Assembly: GCA_035236585.1 (NCBI GenBank)
Contig: CP141132.1
Span: 18,141,945-18,205,944, forward strand
DNA: 64,000 nt
Origin: Warburgia ugandensis
Lineage: Eukaryota > Streptophyta > Magnoliopsida > Canellales > Canellaceae
Direction: 5' to 3'
Of the stretch, positions 36,597 to 46,270 are shown piece by piece. The notes beneath the pieces were generated by a model. The model was not told the origin of the DNA. It made no database searches and saw nothing but the letters and a program-made list of their open reading frames with translations. Numbering within the stretch: position 1 is the stretch's first letter; each line of letters starts with the position of its first letter. A program made the position numbers and the translations under genes.

Positions 36597-36734
36597 GTTT
36601 AATTGATATTAGGAAGGCCTATGATGATCGGTTCTTTCTGCCTCATGCCTAGAAGGAAAAGCTGTGAGAGTTCCTAGCACTATAATAGGGGAGCATGATG
36701 GTTCAATACTATGTGAGTTATTTTACATAGTTGA

Positions 36735-37185
36735 GGAGGTTTGCTCCCAATGTCTTCACAATCGACACAAAGGTGGCAGACCAATTTATAGATGGCTTGA
36801 GCCCAAGGTTGAGGAATTGAGTTTTGACAATGAGGCCAACTTCAGTGGTAAAGGTCATTAATATGGCCTCCATGTTGGAGAGGGATCTCCTTAAGGCTTG
36901 AGTAGAGTGGAAATAGCCTAAGAGATGTAGAGCAGGACATCCCAGTAAGGGAAAGTAGACTTTCTCCTTGACAAAGACACAGAGACCTCAAACATAGTAG
37001 CTAACCACCATATAGAGCAAGGGTTTGGACAAGCGATTCTACCAAAGGTGTAGGAAGTACCATTTTGGCAAGAGTTGCACTTGGCCATGAGAAAGGCCAC
37101 CGTACCTGTTGCAACAGCAGAGACCGCTTCTACAATGCTACTTTGTTATGACATTGAGCACATAACTAGGGACTGTCCATGTGAT
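36735..37185 (+). pseudogene. Gypsy gag and zinc-knuckle remnant
   Basis: One frame reads RFAPNVFTIDTKVADQFIDG, then LSPRLRN, a stop, and VLTMRPTSVVKVINMASMLE. This matches the plant gypsy gag stretch RFAPHVVTTD...RFIDGLRPRLR. Near 37139 CYDIEHITRDCPCD is the degenerate CCHC knuckle (normally CYDCGEHITRDCP), with the second Cys lost. Several stops lie between. Gag packages the element RNA into particles. Confidence 0.82.
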
Positions 37186-37299
37186 AAGGAGATAGGCAGA
37201 CAGATAGTGGAATAAGGAAGGATGCACGTTGGATGTGATGACTCCAATGAGAGAGTTGATTTGGGTGAGATAGTTCCTTTAGGAGGTATCCCTTGTAAT

Positions 37300-37470
37300 C
37301 ATAGATGAGAGGATGGATGCAAATCTTATCCTTGTAAACATGGTGAATATTGACATTATCTTGGAGATATATTGGTTGGTGAAACATTGGGCAGCGATGG
37401 ATTGTTGCATGAAGAGGATCACTTTTAGTGTGCCTAGAAAACCATCAATCTCATTTTAGGGGAGATAAGA
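37300..37470 (+). pseudogene. Gypsy aspartic protease remnant (C-terminal part)
   Basis: The translation reads RMDANLILVNMVNIDIILEI, then YWLVKHWAAMDCCMKRITFS and VPRKPSISF. This corresponds to the gypsy segment D.IL.M.EFDVILGMDWL..H.A.VDC..K.V.F. The upstream catalytic D-S/T-G is not readable. A stop follows SISF. Confidence 0.8.
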
Positions 37471-37734
37471 CACGATGGAGGATACATCATTTCAACCTTA
37501 AAGGCAACCAAACACATTTGGAAGTGGTGTTAAGCATTTTTTGCCAATATGATGATAGTGGAGGCAGAGAGGCCTCAGATTGATGAGCTACATGTGGTTA
37601 AGGAGTTCCAAGATGTCTCCTGAGGAGTTTCTTGGTCTATTGAGAGATTGACTTCATGATTAAGCTAGTGTCATGCACAACTCCTATCTCCAAGGCACCA
37701 TTTAGAATGGCAGCAGTCGAGTTGAGAGGCTTAA

Positions 37735-38545
37735 GACATAGCTTTAGGAGTTGCTTGACAAGGAATCATTAGATCAAGGGGATCCCCTTGGGGAGAACCG
37801 GTTCTCTTTGTCAAGAAGAAGGACAGGCTGATACAGCTATGCATCTACTACTGAATGCTAAATAGTGTGAAAGTGAAGAGCTACTACCCTTTATCTCTGA
37901 TTGATGACCTCTTTGATCAGCTCCAAATGGCATAGATTTTCTTAAAGATTAATTTGAGTTTAGGCTACCATCAATTGAGAATCAGAAAGGAGGATGTCTT
38001 TAAGATGCATTATGGCCACAACAAGTTTTTAGTGATGCTATTTTGATTGGCGAATGCACATGTAGTCTTCATAGATCTAATGAAGCAAGTTTTCTAAGGT
38101 TACTTGGATAAATTTTTTATTGTGTTTGTGGACAACATTCTTGTCTACTCCTTGAGTAGGGAGGAACATAGGAAGAAAACTTATGCATTGTTGTAAGTAC
38201 CTTTTAGACTCATTGCTTATGTATGAAGTTCAACAAGTGTGAGTTCTGGTTAGATAGGTGAATTTTCTTAGCCACATTGTGTTTAAGGATGGAGTGGTAG
38301 CTGACCTAACCAAGATCGAGGCAATGATGGGTTGTGAGCAGCCTATGACAGTACCAAGATTTACAATTTCCTTGGTCTTGTGGGCTACTACCATAAATTC
38401 ATGGAGGGATTTTCAAGAGCTCAAGAGGAGACTTACATCTACACAAATGTTGGCACAGTCTTCTAGTAGTGGTGGATTTCTTATTTTTTATGATGCCTCA
38501 GGAAAAGGACTTGAGTGTGTTTTAGTGTAACATGATAAGGTGATT
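37735..38545 (+). pseudogene. Gypsy reverse transcriptase and start of RNase H, dead
   Basis: Landmarks in order: [130 protein letters not shown] and YDASGKGLECVLV. They match the chromovirus RT/RNase H order. The catalytic FIDDILVYS reads FVDNILVYS, replacing the second Asp by Asn. The thumb segment between the two domains is shortened. Stops are frequent. Confidence 0.93.
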
Positions 38546-38850
38546 GCCTATGCATTTTGTTAGCTAAAAGATGCATGAGGTGAACTATGCCACTCATGAC
38601 TTAGAGTTGGTTACACTGGTATTTGCACTGAAGATTTGGTTGCACTGCATCTATGGGGAGGATTTGATGTTTTCACTGATCATAGTAGCATCAAATACTT
38701 TTTCATGTAGAGTGATCGAAACATGAGACAACGGAGGTGGATGGAATACTCAATGACCACGACTTCATGATTCAGTACCACTAAGGGAAGGCCAATGTAG
38801 TGGTAGACACATTAAGTAGGAAGTTGGGGACAATGATTGCTAATGTCTCA
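38546..38850 (+). pseudogene. Gypsy RNase H remnant
   Basis: It contains [28 protein letters not shown] and [11 protein letters not shown], then QYH and KANV in another frame. These match the RNase H region RVIAYASRQL, HYLYGERF.VFTDHKSLKYLF, NMRQRRWLE and YHPGKANVVADALS. Frame changes and stops break it. Confidence 0.87.
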
Positions 38851-38989
38851 GTTAGATTAGTGTTGATTGACAGAGTCCTGTAGGCACAACATAGTGATGT
38901 AGAGACACATGCTTAGTTTGAGAGGAAATGATGGAGGTAAGTGCTTCTAGGGTAGATTTGTTGTTCCGGTCAATGACTAATTGAGACAA

Positions 38990-39167
38990 GAGCTACTTTG
39001 GAAGGTGCATTAGTCACGATATATGATTCGTCTTACTATGAACTTCATTGTGGGTCTGCCTAGGATAGTGACAAGGCATGACATGATATGGGTGATCATG
39101 GATCAACTAATGAAGTCCACCCATTTTCTCCTGACCTAGGAGAATAAGTGTGTGGAGAGTTTGGTGA
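38990..39167 (+). pseudogene. Gypsy integrase core, first half
   Basis: MNFIVGLPRIVTRHDMIWVI, MDQLMKSTHFLLT and ENKCVESLVRL match the integrase core (DFVVGLPRT..G.D.IWVIVDRLTKSAHFLP...E.LARLY). The catalytic Asp of VIVDRL is present as IMDQL. The second half lies at 45051 onward, beyond the nested element. Confidence 0.88.
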
Positions 39168-39172
39168 GACTT
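39168..39172. repeat. Target-site duplication GACTT (left)
   Basis: GACTT precedes TGTGACAACC and recurs at 45046-45050 after GGGTGTTACA. It lies inside the integrase sequence of element C. Confidence 0.92.
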
Positions 39173-40301
39173 TGTGACAACCTAGGTTTTTGTAACACAT
39201 TTTGTAATACATTTTTCAATGGCAGGGCCCTTAATGGTAAATTTTTTTGCAAACAATACAATGGGAATTCTTTTCTTTAAAATTTGTTGTAACAAAACCC
39301 AAGCCTCACCTCAAGGTACATAATACACATAGACATTTTATATAAAATAAATTTTTATTGAATACAAAGAATCATCTAGTAGTTCACTCTTACACAGCCC
39401 CTATATTATAATTACAAACCATTATCCAAATTACATAATCCAAATTTCAAATATCACCTTACATTAAAAACTCTCAATACAATACAATGCTCTCAAATAA
39501 AATTTACATGTCTTCAAGGGACATACCCTGATTGATTATTCTCTTCAAGTCTTCCACCGTCTTGAGCTTGTTTTAAAGGCTGAATTTTGATCTTACTATT
39601 TTTATTGATTTACTTGATCTAGAAACCCAAAATTTTACTATGATCATGCTCCTTAAGGTTTTAGGACCTCCTGAACCCATCCATTAGTTCAGATCTCTAT
39701 TTTGAGATCATCTTGACTATGATCCAACACTTCTGGAATGGATTTTAGTAATTGTTACAAATAACTTCCATTAAAAACATAAATCTTTTGAGTTCAGTAA
39801 CTTATACAAATGATATGGAATCTATAAAAACTTCCTGATCTGAAATCAGAGCTAAATTGAGCTCTTAATTGACAAAATAAGGTTTCAATTCAAGATTGGA
39901 CAGCCCAGATCAAATATAGGCTTATGGGTGCGGGATGACTAGTGGCTCGTGTCTATTACTGCCTATTCTAGGTAGTCGGACAGAGGTGACCGGCTATAGG
40001 TGAGACGTTCTAGATCTAGACTGCCGGATCACCCATCACCAGATCTCCTCCATCCTTTATGTCCAATTGCCCAGATTTCATCTCCTGGGGTTTTGGGGCC
40101 CCAGGAATCCATCCAACTACTCAGAATTTCAATCTAAGCCATCTTTGATGGTGAATCAAGGCATGATCACTAGTACTGGTTCACCGGTGAAGATCACCAG
40201 AGAAACATTTCCAATGAGCTCCAAACCCAAAATTAACTTAGGGAAAATGAAGACGGGGATGAGATCCACCTACTAAGAGTGTTTAGAGTCCAGAAATGTA
40301 A
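39173..40301 (-). mobile_element. 3' LTR of the nested element, deleted
   Basis: 39173-39571 aligns with 40657-41046, and 39572-40301 aligns with about 43318-44048. The two blocks are adjacent here but 2.27 kb apart in the other LTR. Similarity looks high by eye. Frames such as 40067-40276 fall inside this LTR. Confidence 0.88.
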
Positions 40302-40656
40302 TAACCCCAATTTTTGTAATTGATTGAGAAAATCAATAAAGTTTGAGTTTCAGATATTCCCGGCTGAAATATTAGGGTTATTTAGAATATACTTTTTATA
40401 AAAGTATAATCAAATAATAAGACATGTAAAATTAAACTCATCACCTCCTCCAGATTATTTCCAAATGATCCTTCCATAATATTCTCAGGTTTACTTTGAG
40501 CCATCTACCTAATTGCCCTTTTTGGTGGCATCTGCTCAAAACCAAGATTTCTATATAAGTATTCTACTTAACCCATTTCTAATATATCCTAATTTGGATT
40601 ATTCCTTTGGACATATTGGGGCTGTGAGTGACTGAATGAATGACTTTGATACCAAC
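40302..40656 (-). mobile_element. Internal remnant with an inverted LTR-start segment and PBS
   Basis: Next to the 5' LTR the minus strand reads GTTGGTATCAAAGTC, a tRNA-iMet PBS. At the other side, the plus strand reads TGTAATAACCCCAATTTTTG followed by GAAATATTAGGGTTATTTAG. This matches the LTR start read from 45045 on the minus strand (TGTAACACCCTTAACTTTTG, GGAATATTAGGGTTATTTAA). The piece is therefore inverted relative to the LTRs that flank it. Confidence 0.75.
40643..40656 (-). other. Primer binding site, initiator-Met type
   Basis: The minus strand reads TTGGTATCAAAGTC immediately after the LTR end GGGTCGTCACA. It resembles TTGGTATCAGAGCC, complementary to the 3' end of initiator tRNA-Met. 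Confidence 0.85.
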
Positions 40657-43600
40657 TGTGACGACCCAGGTTTTTGTAACACATTTTGTAATACATTTTT
40701 CAAAGGTAGGGCCCTTAATGGTAAAAAGATTTCGCAAACAATACAGCAAAAATTATTTTCTTTAAAAGTTGTTGTAACAAAACCTAAGCCTCACCTCAAG
40801 GTACATAATACACATAGATATTTTGTGTAAAATAAATTTTTACTGAATACCAGGAATCTTCTAGTAGTTCACTCTTACACAGGCCCTATATTATAATTAC
40901 AAGCCCAAATTACATAATCCAAATTTCAAACCTCACCTTACATTAAAAATTCTCAATACAATACAATGCTCTCAAATAAAAATTACATGTCTTCAAGGGA
41001 CATACCTTGATTGATTATTCTCTTCAAGTCTTCTACCGTCTTGAGCTCCTAATTCTCCTTCTTTATTTTTGAGATATTGTAAACATTCAAACATTTACAA
41101 TATCTTAGCAAGCTATGCTTGGTAGGGGATACAAAAATATACTACTTCACTAATATAAGAATATTTACCTCAGTCATTATTCCATCATGGTTATCTACTC
41201 ATGAGTTATCTCAACATAGAGTATATACGTAGTATAGGATAAATCCGTTAAAATAGTGAAAATTGCTCAAAACTTGTTCCTTCCCCTAGCTATTCTTCCA
41301 CTTAGGAGATCAATATTCACCCAATCCTCATAGGGGATTTTCTTTCCAAGAACTCATGTAGTGTCATCTCATCGTGCCATGGCATTACACTATGCTTATC
41401 ATATGTGCATCATAATGCAAAATATTTCAGGACTACTATGCCACAGTCTAAATCCGTACAGCATGCCCAAATGACTGCATGATAATCCACTGATACCAAT
41501 TGTGGAAATACCAAATCCATGTCCGCATGGGGGGACCATGGCTGTCACAGTAGCGGCCTTCCCATGATTGCCCCACTCGACATTTAGCCTCTCTTTGGGC
41601 ATGGTATCCATCATATACATTTCAGGAAGCGAGTGGCCAAACCCTCATAAGTTCCCTAGCATAGCATCCCTAGTCCTAGTATTGTGTAAAACAGAATCAC
41701 AAGCCACCATGCTTGTATGTAAAATACATTATACATATCAAATGATGTGTCTATTTAACTAAGGCTGGAATATTTTCTATTCCCTATTCTTAGGGTTTCC
41801 TTAGTCTACACATCTCATTACTTTCATCTCATTTGATTAGATCATTAGATTGGACCAGTTGAATTAGATCATGGGTTTGGATCACTTAGTTGGATCATAT
41901 GATTGGATCATGAATATGCTAAGGTACCAAGTATACTTATATCATGAAGGTCTATAATTCTAGACAGAAGATCATGTATGTATTAACATGAATCCTTAAT
42001 ACATTCTTGTACATCCACCTACCTCAAAGTAGTATCATGGTCTTGATTCATACATCTCAAGTGGTATTCACTCCATATTGTCCATCATGATCTTAATTCA
42101 CAGATCTGTCAAACCATACGTATAAAGTTATTCTTCTATACAAGTATTCTTTCCGCATATATTTGGGTTATCCTATGAGGGATGCCCTAACTTTCCTTGA
42201 ATCATATATGATCAAGGTCTCAAACCTTCTAAGTTCACAATCTACACTATAAGTAAAATCATAGAAAATACTACAATCTACATTATATTTCTTTTCTTTT
42301 TGTTTGTGATCTTTTAAGATCTCTCTTGGATCTTGTTTGATCTTCCTTATCTTATTTACAATTTTTATTAGGATTAGATAATTTACTAATCGTTTATGCT
42401 CTTATTATTATCACACAACCAGTTAATGTTTTACTGGTTGAGGATAGCTTATTCCATCCTAAGTCTAGACAACTCCTCTTATGTCAAATTGCTAAGGCTT
42501 ACTAGCTTAATGGTTAAACACAAAGTGGTTACTTCAATCCTCATGTAAGGAGGCATTTAGACCTCACAAATGTCAACGGAAGGTAGGGAAAGAGCAAGGC
42601 TGTATTAGAGAAACCCCTTAACCACCATGTTCATCATTCATTAGTGTGACCTTAGCTCGACCTTTCATAAGGTTCCTATAAGCATTTCAACCCTAAGTAC
42701 TTTTTCCAATTGATTTTAATTAAGTACATGAACATTAAGATGTCATTCATGGAGTTTCATTATTCTCCTAATATGGGCTAAGGAAATGATATTCCTTATA
42801 TTATCCTACTAACTATACCCTTACTTTCATTAAGTCCATGTCATTCATTCCATGTAAATGTCCTTCAACTCTAATTTCATTCAATTACATTTTCAATGTA
42901 ATTTTCATAACATAAGCATTAAAGCATAAATAAATCTACAATTAAATCTACTAAGCAATAAATGAAAATTATAATAACATTCAATAATTCAAATGAAAAT
43001 CTAAAATGCCATAACTATTCATCATGATCCAATGATCATTATTCATTTTTTCATCTCTTTTAGGGTTTATATCTTGATCTTTTCATTTTCCTTTAGATCT
43101 AATAGATCTTCTTGATGTGATTTCATTATTAAATCATTAGATCTCACTAATCATAGGAATTAGTAATACTTTTCTTTATTAATAGAATTTTACATTCATC
43201 AAAACATAAATTTTCTAAGTTCAGCAGGTACAACTCATCAAAAGGAATCCAACCCAACTTTTCAATCTCAATTTGGAGTTAAATTGAGATTAGAATTGGG
43301 ATTTTAAGATTTTAGCCCGTTTTAAAGGCTGAATTTTGATCTTACTATATTTATTGATTTACTTGATCTAGAAACCCAAAAATTTTACTGTGATCATGGT
43401 CCTTAAGGTTTTGGGATCTCCTAAACCCATCCATCGATTCAAATCTCTATTTTGAGATCATCTTGACCATGATCTAACACTATTGGAATGGATTTTAGTA
43501 ATTTTTACAAATAACATCCATTACAAACATAAATCTTTTGAGTTCAATAACTTATACAAGTGATATGGAATCTATAGAAACTTCCTGATCTAAAATCAAA

Positions 43601-45045
43601 CCTAAATTGAGCACTTAATTGACAAAATAAGGTTTCAGTTCAAGATTGGACGACCCAAATCAAATCTGGGCTTATGGGTGCGGGATGACCAGTGGCCCGT
43701 GCCCATTACCTCCTATTCTAGGTAGTCGGACAGAGGTGACCGGCTATAGGCGAGATGGTCCATATCTGGCCCATCAAATCACCCATCGCCGAATCTCCTC
43801 CATCCTTTACATCCAACTACCCAGATTTCAACTATTGGGGTTTTGGGGCCCCAGGAATCCATCCAATGGGTCAAAATTTTAATTTGAGCTATCTTTGAAG
43901 GTGAATCAAGGCATGATCATAGGTACTGGTTTACCGGTGAAGATCACTGGAGAAACACTTTCGATGAGCCCAAAACCCAAAATTAACTTAGGGAAAATGA
44001 AGAGGGGGATGAGATCCACCTACCTGGAGTGTTTAGAATCCAAAAACTTGGTAGGAAAATAAGAAAATTCACACCTGATTATAAGTCACCGGAGCTACTA
44101 TTTTCCAATGATTTGGTCAATGAATACTCCACTGATCGTTGTAAAATTATAGGGCTTTTGTGTATTTGGATGTGCTAAACCTTTTTTACAGAGTGGATTA
44201 AGGTTTCAATGGTCCCAAGTGGATGACTAATTAAAAAATGGTACATTGTGAAAACCCTGCTCGTCGGGGACGATGCATCGATGGTTCAAGGGGAATATTC
44301 CCCCTAGTGTGTTTATGGACGCATTAACAAAAGAAATAAAAGTGGAGAAAGAAGGAAGAAAAGAGAGAGAAGGGGGAGGAGTTTTCTAAAATTTTGGAGG
44401 AGGCTAGGGAATTTCGTGGTGAATTTTGCAAACTTTTTTGGAAACTTTTTTCTAAGATATTTATAGGCATTTTGGTTGTTTTTCATGATTATGTGTAATT
44501 ATCATGTTTCATTTCTTTTTAATATTATATTGTCATTGGATTCCCACTACCACCTCCTTCTCTACTAGTAAGTGGTAGTGATTTGACTCATGATTACACA
44601 TTTTCTGGCCATTGGATTCCTCTGTGGACCCCACGAAGGTGTGGAAAGGCCATTTTGCACTTTTAATTCTAAAAATGGAGAAAAATAGGGTTTATTCCCA
44701 TGACCTCGGAACTGAGCGTACTTAGTGGCGTTGGATTTGTATTTCTAAGTACATTCCAAATTTTTATGTCTTAGGCCTTAGTTATGAGTAAAATTACCAT
44801 TTTACCCTTTTATTTTTAAAAATATAGAAAAATAAGGATTTTTCATTTGAATTCAGAATTTGTTGTGCTTATAGTCATTCTGAATGGTTAGTTGAGTATG
44901 TTTTCAATTATACATATCTTATACCTTGATTGTACTTCTATGAGAAGTGCATTTTAAATAACCCTAATATTCCAGCTTGAGTTTTTCTTAAAATTTTTAA
45001 TTTCATTAGTTATTCAATCTCCTTACAAAAGTTAAGGGTGTTACA
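40657..45045 (-). mobile_element. 5' LTR of the nested element, 4.39 kb
   Basis: On the minus strand it begins TGTAACACCCTTAACTTTTG and ends CCTGGGTCGTCACA. Tekay-type landmarks are present, such as GCATAGCTTGCTAAG near 41110 (minus), also found at 54640. It includes a segment near 42300-42900 that resembles the leader of the Athila-like element. Frames 41399-41620, 41568-41762 and 43646-43882 are within it. Confidence 0.85.
42300..42900 (-). mobile_element. Fragment of an Athila-type leader inside the LTR
   Basis: Read on the minus strand, CCTTCCGTTGACATTTGTGA, GGTCTAAATGCCTCCTTACA and TGAGGATTGAAGTAACCACT match 22358-22430 on the plus strand (CTTCTGTTGACATTAGTTGA, GGTCTAAATGCCTCCTAACA, TGAGGATTGTATTAACCACT). 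The corresponding LTR copy at 39173-40301 lacks this part. Boundaries are approximate. Confidence 0.65.
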
Positions 45046-45050
45046 GACTT
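45046..45050. repeat. Target-site duplication GACTT (right)
   Basis: It pairs with 39168-39172. Confidence 0.92.
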
Positions 45051-45949
45051 TACATCAAAAGATAGTGAGCATGCATGAAGCACACGCAACAATCTTCTCA
45101 AACATGGGGAGCATGCTCACATTGAAGTTCTAGAGGAGGGTTTAGGAGGCTTTGGGTTCAATACTATGATTCAATATAACCTTCCACATATAGACATATG
45201 GTTAGACGAAGAGGACCATTCAAACTATTGAGGACATGCTGAGGGCATTCATGATTGCCCAAAATACTAACTGGGACTAGTGCCTACCAGTTGTCAAGTT
45301 CACATACAACAATAGCTTTCACGTGAGAATTGGCATGTCTCCCTATAAGGTAGTTTATGGGAGGTCTCCAACTTCCTTGAGTGATATTGGTGAGAAACAT
45401 CTACTCAAGTCAAAAGCATTTAAGTAGTGCTCATAAAAGGTTTGTCAAATTCAAAAGTGACTTCTGGCTGCACACAGTCGCTAAAAGAGCCATGCCAACA
45501 ATGGACACCGAGATGTTGAGTTTGTTATGGGGGATCATGTGTTCCTAAAGGTCTCCTTGATGAAGGACATAATGCATTTTACTGATTCATTAGTCTTTTG
45601 AAATTCTGAGAGGGTAAGAGTGATGGCATACCAGCTTGCCTTGTAGCCACAACATGCTGACGTTCATGATGTTTTCCACGTCTATGCTGCAGAGGTACAT
45701 GGTGGATCCCTCTCACATTCTTGAGCATGTGCTAGTAGAGTTGAGACCAGACTTGACCTTGGAGGAGAGGCAGTGCAAATTTTGGACTACAAGGTGTAAG
45801 AGTAGAGGACAAAAACCATTCCCTTGGTCAAGGTCATTTGGAAACAACATTTAGTTGAGAAAACCTCGAGGGAAAACAAAGAAGAGATGAGACGGATACA
45901 CTAAAAATTTTAAGTGATTGATGTAAGTGAATTTTGAGGACAAAATTTC
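45051..45949 (+). pseudogene. Gypsy integrase second half and C-terminal domain
   Basis: It resumes element C. RRTIQTIEDMLRAF, CLPVVKFTYNNSFHVRIGMS and PYKVVYGRSP match the integrase core end (ERTIQTLEDMLRAC, LPLVEFAYNNSYH.SIGM.PYE.LYGR). HANNGHRDVEFVMGDHVFLK, HDVFHVYAAEVHGGSLSHIL-like sequence and the frame with LQRYMVDPSHILEHVLVELR follow. The next part has TIPLVKVIWKQH and match the GDHVFLKVSP, HDVFHVSMLRKY.PDPSHVL and VKVLW..H region of Tekay-type elements. Stops and frameshifts are common. Confidence 0.92.
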
Positions 45950-45963
45950 TCTGGGGGGGAGGA
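45950..45963 (+). other. Polypurine tract of element C
   Basis: CTGGGGGGGAGGA follows the conserved TTTGAGGACAAAATTTC coding end and directly precedes the LTR start TGTAATGACC. Confidence 0.9.
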
Positions 45964-46270
45964 TGTAATGACCCTGATTTTTTCATTTCATTTCATGTAT
46001 GTTTATCATATTTTTTAGTACAATGAAATGAGAAATTGAATTCCATCAAAATTTGACTTTCGTGGAGTTCAAATTTTCTAAAACTCAAAATTAGACTTGA
46101 AAACCTCATATTTTGGAATGTACATGAAGAGAGCTATCCAATCACAGTAAGAATGTATGAAGTAGAGGTTGGGTAGAAAAACTCCATAATTTCCCAAATT
46201 GAAGAAGGGACTCAAAATTTATACAAATGACGTGATTTAAAATTTATTTGCAAGCACACTGGTCTATTAA
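45964..46270 (+). mobile_element. 3' LTR of element C, first 307 bp
   Basis: It begins TGTAATGACCCTGATTTTTT and resembles family D (33934 leftward, minus strand) for about 230 bp. It is cut at 46270, where the family E LTR begins. The remainder of this LTR is not found in the window. Confidence 0.85.

Larger units (their letters stand above)
36597..39167 (+). mobile_element. Tekay/Del-like gypsy element C, first part
   Basis: It carries remnants of gag, zinc knuckle, protease, reverse transcriptase, RNase H and the start of integrase, in the usual Ty3/gypsy order. It is interrupted at 39168 by the element at 39173-45045 and resumes at 45046. Its 5' LTR is missing: the sequence before gag is the Athila LTR ending at 36596. 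Individual domains are listed separately. Confidence 0.9.
39173..45045 (-). mobile_element. Gypsy LTR element nested in integrase, minus strand, 5.87 kb
   Basis: The ends TGTGACAACC and GGGTGTTACA are bounded by TSD GACTT. The PBS position (40643-40656, minus strand, TTGGTATCA) shows the element reads right to left, with its 5' LTR at 45045-40657. The 3' LTR (39173-40301) is homologous but lacks about 2.27 kb, and also about 1 kb at the LTR start. Only about 350 bp of internal sequence remains, with no coding domain. It is a heavily deleted copy. Confidence 0.87.

Noticed and set aside
36664-36861. 65-codon frame starting MRVPSTIIG
   Set aside because: The gag signature RFAPNVFTIDTK...FIDG overlaps it in another frame, so this frame is a shadow.
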